The notes below the pieces were generated by a model that saw only the letters and a list, made by a program, of their open reading frames with translations, searched no databases and was not told the origin of the DNA. From an uncultured Candidatus Peregrinibacteria bacterium (lineage in GTDB: Bacteria > Patescibacteriota > Gracilibacteria > Peribacterales > Peribacteraceae), in the NCBI GenBank assembly GCA_903822115.1, contig CAIJNU010000070.1:1-23294 (forward strand): a stretch of 23,294 bases of DNA, read 5' to 3'. A program made the position numbers and the translations under genes. Below, piece after piece: positions 1 through 5,806 of this stretch. Each line of letters starts with the position of its first letter. Position 1 is the stretch's first letter.

Positions 1-19
1 CGAACATGAATCTAGTATG

Positions 20-94
20 TGGAGCCGCTGACCAGATTTGAACTGGTGACCCTCGGTTTACGATACCGATGCTCTACCACTGAGCTACAGCGGC
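20..94 (-). tRNA. tRNA-Thr (anticodon CGT)
   Basis: The reverse complement folds into a complete cloverleaf. It has a 7-bp acceptor stem (GCCGCTG/CAGCGGC), a D arm GCTC...GAGC, an anticodon stem TCGGT/ACCGA with loop ATCGTAA, a 5-nt variable loop and a T arm ACCAG/CTGGT with loop TTCAAAT. The anticodon CGT lies at 60-62 and reads ACG (Thr). The 3' CCA is encoded (20-22) after discriminator T. No integrase or duplicated tRNA end is visible nearby, so nothing suggests use as an attachment site here. Confidence 0.95.
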
Positions 95-210
95 CTGATA
101 TACAAATGAACGGACGTTCTGCGATGACGAAGAACCGATTGCCATCTCAGTCAGCGCGGGCGATACCGTAGCAAATCGAGTTCGGTCTGTCGAATGGTCG
201 ATACGGGTAT

Positions 211-238
211 TTGGCTCGGGGTTTCTTCTCGCTAGACT
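211..238 (+). promoter_or_regulatory. Predicted leaderless promoter of dprA
   Basis: A -35-like TTGGCT (211-216), a 16-nt spacer and a -10-like TAGACT (233-238) are followed by only 6 nt before the ATG at 245. Transcription would start at or next to the A of the ATG. No Shine-Dalgarno sequence is present. The prediction is by eye and supports the chosen dprA start. Confidence 0.45.
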
Positions 239-244
239 GCAGGT

Positions 245-1324
245 ATGCCTTCTTCCGGTTCTTTACTCTGGTCCTACCTCAATGTCCTTACGAAGCAGCG
301 ATTCGATGCGATCCGCGACGTGTACGGCACTCTGGAGAAAGCGAAAGAACATCTCGGGGAGGAGATGCTTCGGGGGCTCGGGTGCCGGGAGGAAACGGTG
401 CGCACGACACTCCTGCGACTCGAAGAATTTGATCAGCGGAAGTACGAAGCGAGTCTGCGGAAGCGGGGAATTATTTTTCTCGATATCGAAGATGCATCCT
501 ATCCGAAGAGTCTTCGCGAGATCGGCGACCCGCCGCCTTTCCTCTACGCGCGCGGCGATATCTCGATCCTGTCGCAGCCGTGCATCGCCGTCGTGGGGAC
601 GCGGGATATGACTGATTATGGAAAGAGAGTGGCGGAGGATTTTACGGCGCAGTTCGTACGCGGCGGACTTGTGACCGTCAGCGGGCTTGCGGAGGGAGTC
701 GATGCCGTCGTGGCGAGAGAGACACTTCGATTGGGAGGAAAGACCGTGGCGGTGCTGGGCCACGGACTCGGTATGATCTTCCCGACGAAGCATGCGAAGC
801 TCGCGAATGAAATCGTGGAGAGCGGTGGTCTTCTCCTCTCGGAATTCCCGCTTGATATCTCGCCCGGCAAGTACACGTTCCCCGCGCGTAATCGAATCAT
901 CGCGGGACTCTCGCTCGGCACGGTCGTGATCGAGGCACCGGAAGGGAGCGGGGCGATCATCACGGCGGATCTCGCGACGGAGTACGGCAGGGATGTCTTC
1001 GCCGTGCCGGGAGAAATCTTCGATCCTTCCTTCGCGGGGTGCCACGCGCTCATCGCGAAGGGCGCGCGCATCGCGACATGCGCCCGTGATGTTTTGGAAG
1101 AACTCGGTATCGTCGCTCCGGAGGAATTAACGTTCCGATCCTTCAATCCGTCTTCGCCCGACGAAGCCGCGGTGTACAGCGTCCTCACAACGATGCCGCA
1201 AGACACGGATACCATCGTGAAGCGTGCCGCTATTTCGGCCGCGCGTATCTCCGCGACACTGACTCTCTTGGAACTTCAGGGTGTCGCGAAAAACGTCGGT
1301 GGGGGAGCATGGGTGAGAACGTGA
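245..1324 (+). CDS. dprA: DNA-processing protein DprA (Smf)
   Basis: DprA binds incoming single-stranded DNA in natural transformation and loads RecA; it acts in the cytoplasm. The 359-aa protein has the family's layout. An N-terminal helical (SAM/HhH-like) region spans about residues 1-75. A Rossmann-like core follows, with VVGTRDMTDYG (about 115), SGLAEGVD (about 146), LLSEFPLD and the signature FPARNRIIAGLS (about 212), then the SGAIITA and VFAVPG motifs. A C-terminal winged-helix region runs from about residue 290. The length is typical. The ATG at 245 is chosen because a promoter-like pair ends 6 nt before it. The gene converges on tpiA, with stop codons 7 nt apart. CPR bacteria commonly keep competence genes, which fits DNA scavenging. 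No key motif is missing. Confidence 0.95.
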   Translation: MPSSGSLLWSYLNVLTKQRFDAIRDVYGTLEKAKEHLGEEMLRGLGCREETVRTTLLRLEEFDQRKYEASLRKRGIIFLDIEDASYPKSLREIGDPPPFLYARGDISILSQPCIAVVGTRDMTDYGKRVAEDFTAQFVRGGLVTVSGLAEGVDAVVARETLRLGGKTVAVLGHGLGMIFPTKHAKLANEIVESGGLLLSEFPLDISPGKYTFPARNRIIAGLSLGTVVIEAPEGSGAIITADLATEYGRDVFAVPGEIFDPSFAGCHALIAKGARIATCARDVLEELGIVAPEELTFRSFNPSSPDEAAVYSVLTTMPQDTDTIVKRAAISAARISATLTLLELQGVAKNVGGGAWVRT

Positions 1325-1331
1325 TTTTGGC

Positions 1332-2033
1332 TTACTTGAGGGTTCGGGCTGTATTCACGATCGAGTGGAATTCCTCGATTTTCAGAGAAGCGCCGCCGAT
1401 GAGTCCGCCATCGATGTCCGGTTGCGAGAGCAGTTCCTTCGCATTTGCGACGTTGAGCGATCCGCCGTAGATAATGCGGCAGGGATTCTTCAGGAGTGTG
1501 CGGATGTACGCATGGACTTCCTGCGCCTGCGCGGCGGTGGCGCTCTTGCCGGTGCCGATCGCCCATACGGGTTCGTACGCGATGATCGAAATTTCCGGCG
1601 GCAGGGACGAGATTTGCTTCTTCACGACATCGAATGTCTTTCCCTCTTCGCGCTCAGAAAGCGTCTCGCCGACGCATGCAATCGGCGTGAGCCCCGCGTC
1701 GATCGCGGCCTTCACTTGCTCTCCGACTGCCTGATCCGTCTCACCGTGGAATTTCCGGCGTTCGCTGTGGCCGCAGAGCACGCTTGCGCATCCGGCAGCT
1801 TTCAACATCGTCATGCTGACATCACCCGTGAATGCCCCGCTCGATTCCCGCCGGCCGCACTGTCCGCCGGTGATGATGCCGGCGCTCACGCACTTCGCGA
1901 TATCGAGAGATGCGGGAAACACGAAAACGTCGATGTCACCGTCCTTCCGAAACGGAGAATCCGCAGCGTCAAAACCTGCGGGCGCAGGATTCATTTTCCA
2001 GTTCGCCGCAATCAACAATGTACGTCTCGTCAT
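1332..2033 (-). CDS. tpiA: Triosephosphate isomerase
   Basis: This enzyme interconverts dihydroxyacetone phosphate and glyceraldehyde 3-phosphate in glycolysis. The catalytic residues are visible: Asn11 and Lys13 in AANWKMN, the general acid His89 in CGHSERR, and Glu154 in AYEPVWAIGTG, whose glycine-rich stretch is the mobile loop 6. A phosphate-binding GG motif is seen in IIYGGS and again in GLIGGAS. The protein is 233 aa, slightly shorter than the usual ~250. The reading frame stays open upstream to 2168, but the extra 45 residues are non-conserved and read through a palindromic repeat (2067-2088). The ATG at 2033, giving MTRRTLLIAANWKMN, puts the catalytic Lys at its canonical position 13 and is the likely start. 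The gene is divergent from rpiB. Confidence 0.95.
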   Translation of the reverse strand: MTRRTLLIAANWKMNPAPAGFDAADSPFRKDGDIDVFVFPASLDIAKCVSAGIITGGQCGRRESSGAFTGDVSMTMLKAAGCASVLCGHSERRKFHGETDQAVGEQVKAAIDAGLTPIACVGETLSEREEGKTFDVVKKQISSLPPEISIIAYEPVWAIGTGKSATAAQAQEVHAYIRTLLKNPCRIIYGGSLNVANAKELLSQPDIDGGLIGGASLKIEEFHSIVNTARTLK

Positions 2034-2066
2034 AAGTTTGTGGTTAGAATGCAAAGAGGTACGGCG

Positions 2067-2088
2067 ACCCTGAGCGGAGTCGAAGGGT
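2067..2088. repeat. Dispersed palindromic repeat, ACCCTGAGC...GAAGGGT type
   Basis: A 22-nt imperfect inverted repeat (ACCCT...AGGGT ends, core CTGAGC-GAGTCGAAG) lies just upstream of tpiA. A related copy is at 14318-14338, sharing CCTGAGC and GAAGG. Repeats of this type are common between genes in many CPR and other environmental genomes, from general knowledge. Reading through it produces the spurious QPFDSAQGRR peptide. Confidence 0.6.
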
Positions 2089-2133
2089 TGCAGCAATGAG
2101 GAACTGCTTGGGCATGGGGGAAGGATAGACAAA

Positions 2134-2206
2134 GGAATCCAAAGAGTCCAAGGAACACAGCAGCTCACTTCCTTGGTTTCTTTGGTTTCCCTGGATTCCT
2201 TGGTAT
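2134..2206. repeat. Nested inverted repeat and 9-nt tandem repeat before rpiB
   Basis: Two pairs of 8-nt arms nest. GGAATCCA (2134-2141) pairs with TGGATTCC (2192-2199), and CCAAGGAA (2148-2155) pairs with TTCCTTGG (2169-2176). The right side is also four imperfect copies of a 9-nt unit of the form ccttggttt (2171-2206). The element overlaps the predicted rpiB promoter. Confidence 0.6.
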
Positions 2207-2209
2207 CCT
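2182..2209 (+). promoter_or_regulatory. Predicted leaderless promoter of rpiB
   Basis: TTGGTT (2182-2187), a 16-nt spacer and an extended -10, TGG-TATCCT (TATCCT at 2204-2209), are followed by 6 nt before the ATG at 2216. The -35 lies inside a 9-nt tandem repeat, so part of the match may be chance. Confidence 0.4.
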
Positions 2210-2215
2210 TCGTTC

Positions 2216-2653
2216 ATGTCTCTCCCGCCCCGTGTCGTTTTCGCTTCCGATCATGCGGGTTTTGGCATGAAGGAAGAAATCAAGAAGCACCTCATAGGGA
2301 AGGGGATCGATGTGATCGACGAAGGAACGTTCTCCTCGGACCCCGTCGATTATCCGGCGATCATGCGGCGCGGCGCGGCGGTGGTTCTGGAGCAGAAGTG
2401 TCCGGGGATATTCCTCGGCGGCAGCGGCAACGGCGAAGCGATGGCGGCGAATAAAGTGCGCGGAATCCGCGCGGCGGTGGTGTACAGCGACGAGACGGCG
2501 CGTCTCGCTCGAGCTCACAACGATGCCAACGTGATGACGCTCGGAGCGCGCCTTACGAAATCGGAGGATGCGATGCGCTACGTTGATCTTTTCTTATCGA
2601 CGGATTTCGAAGGAGGGAGGCACGTTGCTCGCATTCAGGATCTCGAACCTTAA
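2216..2653 (+). CDS. rpiB: Ribose-5-phosphate isomerase B (RpiB/LacAB family)
   Basis: RpiB interconverts ribose 5-phosphate and ribulose 5-phosphate in the non-oxidative pentose-phosphate pathway. The 145-aa protein has the N-terminal ASDHAG motif (Asp12, His13), DYP (45-47), the active-site loop GGSGNGE (68-74) followed by AANK, and ARAHNDAN (His101). The loop lacks the catalytic Cys of the E. coli-type CGTGIG loop and instead matches the mycobacterial-type GGSGNGE form, where a Glu is the general base (Glu74 here). The length is normal. The gene is 12 nt upstream of the AEC permease and close to rpe, which acts on the same ribulose 5-phosphate. A LacA/LacB-like sugar isomerase is less likely, given that the pathway neighbours are rpe and tpiA. 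Confidence 0.92.
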   Translation: MSLPPRVVFASDHAGFGMKEEIKKHLIGKGIDVIDEGTFSSDPVDYPAIMRRGAAVVLEQKCPGIFLGGSGNGEAMAANKVRGIRAAVVYSDETARLARAHNDANVMTLGARLTKSEDAMRYVDLFLSTDFEGGRHVARIQDLEP

Positions 2654-2665
2654 TATTCATCTTCT

Positions 2666-3580
2666 ATGGCGGTATTTCTCGCGCTCCTTCTGAAGATCCT
2701 GCCCCTCTACGTTTTCATCTTTTTGGGATATGTGGCGGGGAGGCTTCTCAAGATCGATCGTGAGACGGTGGCGCTGCTCCTGATCTACGTCCTTGCTCCC
2801 ATCGTCGTTTTCGACGGAGTGAGAACGGTGTCACTTGATTTCTCGACGCTCTCGCTCCCGATTCTCTTCTGGGCGTTGTGTTCCGTTTTGTGTCTCCTGT
2901 TCCTCGCGCTCGCATCCCCCTTCTGGAAAGACGCGACGCGCAACCTCGCCGCGTACGCCGCGGGGTGCGGCAACTCCGGATACTTCGGTATTCCCGTTGC
3001 CCTCGCGCTTTTCGGTGACAAGGCGCTCGGCCTCATCGTGCTCGGCTCGCTCGGATTTTCCCTGTACGAAAGTTCCACGGGATTCTTCATTCTCGCGAGA
3101 GGGAAACACTCCGTGCGCGAGAGTGTGATGCGGTTGCTGCGCCTTCCCACACTCTATGCATTCTTCGTGGGGCTCGTATTCCATCTCTTTCCTCCTCTCT
3201 CCGGTTCCGTGGAGGCCGCGATCGTCGGTGTGCGCGGAGCGTACAGCACGCTCGGGATGATGATGATCGGTCTGGGACTCTCCGGCGTCACGTGGTCCAT
3301 GATCGAGGCACGCTTCATCGTGTTCACGTCGATCGCGAAATTCCTTCTCTGGCCGCTCGCGATGTGCTTCATCCTCGTGCTCGACACGCAGTGGTTGCAC
3401 ATCTTCACGCCGGACGCGCACCGCATCATGATCCTTCTGTCCATCGTTCCGCTCCCCGCGAATTCTGTCGCATTCTCCACGATGCTGCGCGTCCATCCCG
3501 CGAAGGCCGCATCCGCCGTTCTCGTGACGACATTTATCGCACTCTTCTTCATCCCACTCGTCTCGATGTTCGTTTTCTAG
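2666..3580 (+). CDS. AEC (auxin efflux carrier) family permease
   Basis: This is a 304-aa integral membrane protein with about ten hydrophobic segments spread over its whole length, typical of AEC/BART-superfamily transporters. The family's two five-helix halves are evident. The conserved Gly/Asn/Pro stretch GCGNSGYFGIPVALALFG (about residues 99-116) matches the N-G-x-x-G-x-P crossover motif, and PLPANSVAFSTML (about 265) is its counterpart in the second half. Substrates of bacterial members are organic acids such as malate; the substrate here cannot be told. It follows rpiB by 12 nt and precedes rpe by about 25 nt, so it may be co-transcribed. A TAATAT/TATTCA hexamer just before the ATG may alternatively be its own -10. 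Confidence 0.85.
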   Translation: MAVFLALLLKILPLYVFIFLGYVAGRLLKIDRETVALLLIYVLAPIVVFDGVRTVSLDFSTLSLPILFWALCSVLCLLFLALASPFWKDATRNLAAYAAGCGNSGYFGIPVALALFGDKALGLIVLGSLGFSLYESSTGFFILARGKHSVRESVMRLLRLPTLYAFFVGLVFHLFPPLSGSVEAAIVGVRGAYSTLGMMMIGLGLSGVTWSMIEARFIVFTSIAKFLLWPLAMCFILVLDTQWLHIFTPDAHRIMILLSIVPLPANSVAFSTMLRVHPAKAASAVLVTTFIALFFIPLVSMFVF

Positions 3581-3588
3581 GCAGTTTC

Positions 3589-3597
3589 TGCTAGCAT
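3589..3597 (+). promoter_or_regulatory. Extended -10 element before rpe
   Basis: TGC-TAGCAT (TAGCAT at 3592-3597) ends 8 nt before the ATG at 3606. No clear -35 is seen. It would give a nearly leaderless rpe mRNA and argues for the ATG at 3606 over the in-frame TTG at 3597, which overlaps this hexamer. Confidence 0.35.
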
Positions 3598-3605
3598 TGA
3601 ACCGC

Positions 3606-4253
3606 ATGACGACTCCATCCGTCCTCATCACGCCGTCCATCCTCTCAGCGAATTTTGCCGCGTTGCAGGACGAGGTGAAGAGCATCGAGCCGTACGCGGA
3701 TTGGATACAGGCGGACGTGATGGACGGCCACTTCGTGCCGAATCTGACCTTCGGTGCGCCGGTTCTGCGCTGGGTCAAGACGCGCCTTCCGCTCGATGTC
3801 CATCTCATGGTGACGAATCCCGCCGCACGTATCGCGGAGTTCCTCGCGATCGGCGCGAAGCACATCACGTTCCACGGGGAAGCGGTGGAGGACACTGCGG
3901 AGCGCGAAGCGATCGTCACGGATATTCGCAGGGGAGGTGCGACCGCCGGCATCGCCATCAATCCGGAGACGCCAATCTCCGCGATCGAAGATATCCTGAA
4001 CGATATCGATCTCGTTCTCGTCATGTCCGTGCATCCCGGATTCAGCAATCAGACATTCATGCGGGAAGTCCTGCCGAAAGTGCGTGAACTGCGCAGCCGC
4101 TTTCCCGGGCTCATGATTCAGATGGACGGCGGCATCGATGCCTCCACGGCGGCAGAGTGCCGGGAAGCAGGAGCGAACAATCTCGTCTCCGCGAGCTTCA
4201 TCTTCGGCTCGCCCGATCGAGCGAAGGCCATCGCTTCTCTTCGGGGACAATGA
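3606..4253 (+). CDS. rpe: Ribulose-phosphate 3-epimerase
   Basis: This enzyme interconverts ribulose 5-phosphate and xylulose 5-phosphate. The 215-aa TIM-barrel protein has ITPSILSANF (Ser11), DVMDGHFVPN (Asp37), DVHLMV (His66), MSVHPGF, the catalytic IQMDGGI (Asp174) and a C-terminal phosphate-binding SASFIFG. Two departures are visible. The metal-ligand His normally two residues before Asp37 is Gln35 (WIQADVMDG), and the usual GFGGQ loop reads GFSNQ. Asp37, His66 and Asp174 are intact, so it is probably active, perhaps with altered metal binding. The ATG at 3606 is preferred; an in-frame TTG at 3597 would add three residues. The stop overlaps the start of the next gene (ATGA), implying translational coupling. 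Confidence 0.93.
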   Translation: MTTPSVLITPSILSANFAALQDEVKSIEPYADWIQADVMDGHFVPNLTFGAPVLRWVKTRLPLDVHLMVTNPAARIAEFLAIGAKHITFHGEAVEDTAEREAIVTDIRRGGATAGIAINPETPISAIEDILNDIDLVLVMSVHPGFSNQTFMREVLPKVRELRSRFPGLMIQMDGGIDASTAAECREAGANNLVSASFIFGSPDRAKAIASLRGQ

Positions 4254-4744
4254 AACGACAGATCGCCACGTTCTTCATTTTTGTGCTTCTCATTGTCGGG
4301 GGGATAAGCGTCTACAGCTTTTCGAAGGGCTCCATTCTCGAACAATTTCCGTCACGTTCCATCATTCTACGTTCGCCCTCGGGGCACGAGAGTGTCTTCC
4401 AGGTGGAGGTGGCCGCAACGCCGACCGCACGCGAGCAAGGACTCATGTTTCGCAAGACGGTCGTGAAGGGGATGCTTTTCTTATTCGACTCCGCGCAGAC
4501 GCAGACTTTCTGGATGAAGAACACGCTCGTTCCCCTCGACATCATGTTCTTCGGGAGCGATGGATCCTTCGTTTCTTCAACATCGATGACGCCCTGCGTG
4601 AGCGATCCTTGCAAGTTGTATACCTCAGCGGTCCCCGCACGCTATGCGCTCGAAATGCCGGCGGGCTTCGTCGCGAGCAACGTGGTTAAGAAAGGATGGA
4701 AGTTCATCCTTCCGGCCGTCGGTCGCCGTCACAGCGCGAAGTAG
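4250..4744 (+). CDS. DUF192 family exported or membrane-anchored protein
   Basis: This 164-aa protein has an N-terminal hydrophobic segment (about residues 5-23, FFIFVLLIVGGISVYSF) that would act as a signal anchor or signal peptide. It is followed by a DUF192 domain. The family hallmarks are present: QGLMFR, GMLFLFD, FWMKNTLVPLDIMFF, a C...C pair, YALEMPAG and a final GWKF. The function of DUF192 is not established; the domain is usually extracytoplasmic in bacteria. The ATG overlaps the rpe stop (ATGA), so the two are probably an operon; upstream in-frame codons would run far into rpe and are rejected. The 3' end overlaps the convergent purC by 16 nt. Confidence 0.88.
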   Translation: MKRQIATFFIFVLLIVGGISVYSFSKGSILEQFPSRSIILRSPSGHESVFQVEVAATPTAREQGLMFRKTVVKGMLFLFDSAQTQTFWMKNTLVPLDIMFFGSDGSFVSSTSMTPCVSDPCKLYTSAVPARYALEMPAGFVASNVVKKGWKFILPAVGRRHSAK

Positions 4745-5697
4745 CCGTGGAGATTTCGTTCGATGCGCTGCAGGACGTTCGGATCGTCGGGGAGTGTGAA
4801 GGTTGCTCCGGTCATGCGCTCGTAGAGATCGATGTACTTGGCGGCGAGCATCACACGGACATCATCCGTGATAATTGGCTTGGGCTTGCCGTATTCGAAT
4901 CCCTGGCTGCGCAGCCACAAGCGGAAGAATTCCTTGTCGAGGCTCTCCGGTTCCTCAGCTTTGGCGAAGCGCTCTTCGTAAGACGAAGCGACCCAGTAGC
5001 GCGAGGAGTCGGGCGTGTGCACTTCGTCGCCGACGGTGAGCTCGCCGTCAATGTCGAATCCCATTTCGTACTTCGTGTCGACGAGGATGAGTCCGCGGGA
5101 AGCGGCGACCTCTTGCCCGCGACGGAAGAGGGCGAAAGCGCGATCGGAAATTTGCTCCCACTGCTGGGCGGTCGCGAACCCGCGCTCAATGATGCCTTTG
5201 GGATCGATGAGTTCGTCCTCCTCACTTTTTGTTGTCGGTGTGATGATGGGGGCTGCGAATTTTTGATTCTTCACCATCCCCTCGGGGAGGAGGTTGCCAC
5301 AGAAGTCGCGCACGCCATTGTTGTAGTTCACCCACGCGGACGTGCCGGTGGATCCGGTGAGGTAGCCGCGGACGACGATTTCGATTTTGAGCATCTGAAG
5401 ATTCTTCGCGATGACGGCATTGGGGTCGGGCATCGCGATCAGATGGTTCGGCATGATGTCCTTCACCTGATCGAACCACCAGCTGCTCAGTTGCGTGAGC
5501 ACTTGGCCCTTGAGCGGGATCGTGCACCAGAGCATGTCGAACGCCGACTGACGATCGGTGGCGATGAGCACGCGCTGCTTCTCGTTTGGGAAATACACGT
5601 CGCGCACTTTCCCTTTGTAACGCTCTCCGAGGAAGGAGAAGTGCGTCTCTTCGAGGGAACTGGAGAGGAATTGTTTGAGATCGGGCGGGGGAATCAT
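4729..5697 (-). CDS. purC: Phosphoribosylaminoimidazole-succinocarboxamide (SAICAR) synthase
   Basis: PurC ligates aspartate to CAIR using ATP in de novo purine synthesis. The 322-aa protein starts into the ATP-grasp-like fold with GERYKGKVRDVYF (about residues 24-36). It continues with LIATDRQSAFD, IPLKGQVLTQLS, the substrate loop EIVVRGYLTGSTGTSAW, LPEGM, ITPTTKSEEDE, LILVDTKYEMG and DEVHTPDSSRYW. This is the long (yeast Ade1-like) form, not the ~240-aa E. coli form. No other pur gene is in the window; many CPR lack complete purine synthesis, so whether the pathway is whole cannot be told here. The ATG at 5697 is supported by an extended -10 six nt upstream. The gene overlaps the DUF192 gene tail to tail. 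Confidence 0.95.
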   Translation of the reverse strand: MIPPPDLKQFLSSSLEETHFSFLGERYKGKVRDVYFPNEKQRVLIATDRQSAFDMLWCTIPLKGQVLTQLSSWWFDQVKDIMPNHLIAMPDPNAVIAKNLQMLKIEIVVRGYLTGSTGTSAWVNYNNGVRDFCGNLLPEGMVKNQKFAAPIITPTTKSEEDELIDPKGIIERGFATAQQWEQISDRAFALFRRGQEVAASRGLILVDTKYEMGFDIDGELTVGDEVHTPDSSRYWVASSYEERFAKAEEPESLDKEFFRLWLRSQGFEYGKPKPIITDDVRVMLAAKYIDLYERMTGATFTLPDDPNVLQRIERNLHGYFAL

Positions 5698-5703
5698 GCG
5701 GCG

Positions 5704-5712
5704 ATCATAGCA
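5704..5712 (-). promoter_or_regulatory. Extended -10 element of purC, leaderless type
   Basis: On the minus strand TGC-TATGAT (TATGAT is the complement of 5704-5709) ends 6 nt before the purC ATG. No convincing -35 is seen at 16-18 nt, which an extended -10 can tolerate. No Shine-Dalgarno sequence is present. Confidence 0.45.
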
Positions 5713-5776
5713 GAGCGCAAAAGGCGACTATGCCATGAAGTTCGTTGCACGCCATCGCGCGACGGAGGAACTGAGG

Positions 5777-5782
5777 TATGAT
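5777..5782 (+). promoter_or_regulatory. Possible -10 element of the orphan membrane-protein gene
   Basis: TATGAT (5777-5782) would place a transcription start near 5789, giving a short leader of about 18 nt before the ATG at 5807. No good -35 is visible. It is divergent from the purC promoter. Confidence 0.3.
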
Positions 5783-5806
5783 GGCGCGCGACCCCCTCGG
5801 GTTTCT

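Noticed and set aside
20..94. tRNA-Thr as an integration site for a mobile element
   Set aside because: No integrase, no direct repeat of the tRNA end and no phage or plasmid genes are in the window.
2831..4048. 405-aa open frame on the minus strand
   Set aside because: It is antisense to the AEC permease and rpe and highly charged with no recognisable domain.
245..5697. UGA recoded to glycine as in Gracilibacteria
   Set aside because: dprA, rpe, tpiA and purC all end at UGA exactly at family-typical C-termini, so UGA is a stop here.
4696..5781. 361-aa open frame on the plus strand
   Set aside because: It is antisense to purC, which has all family motifs; the frame encodes low-information Glu/Val/Asp-rich sequence.
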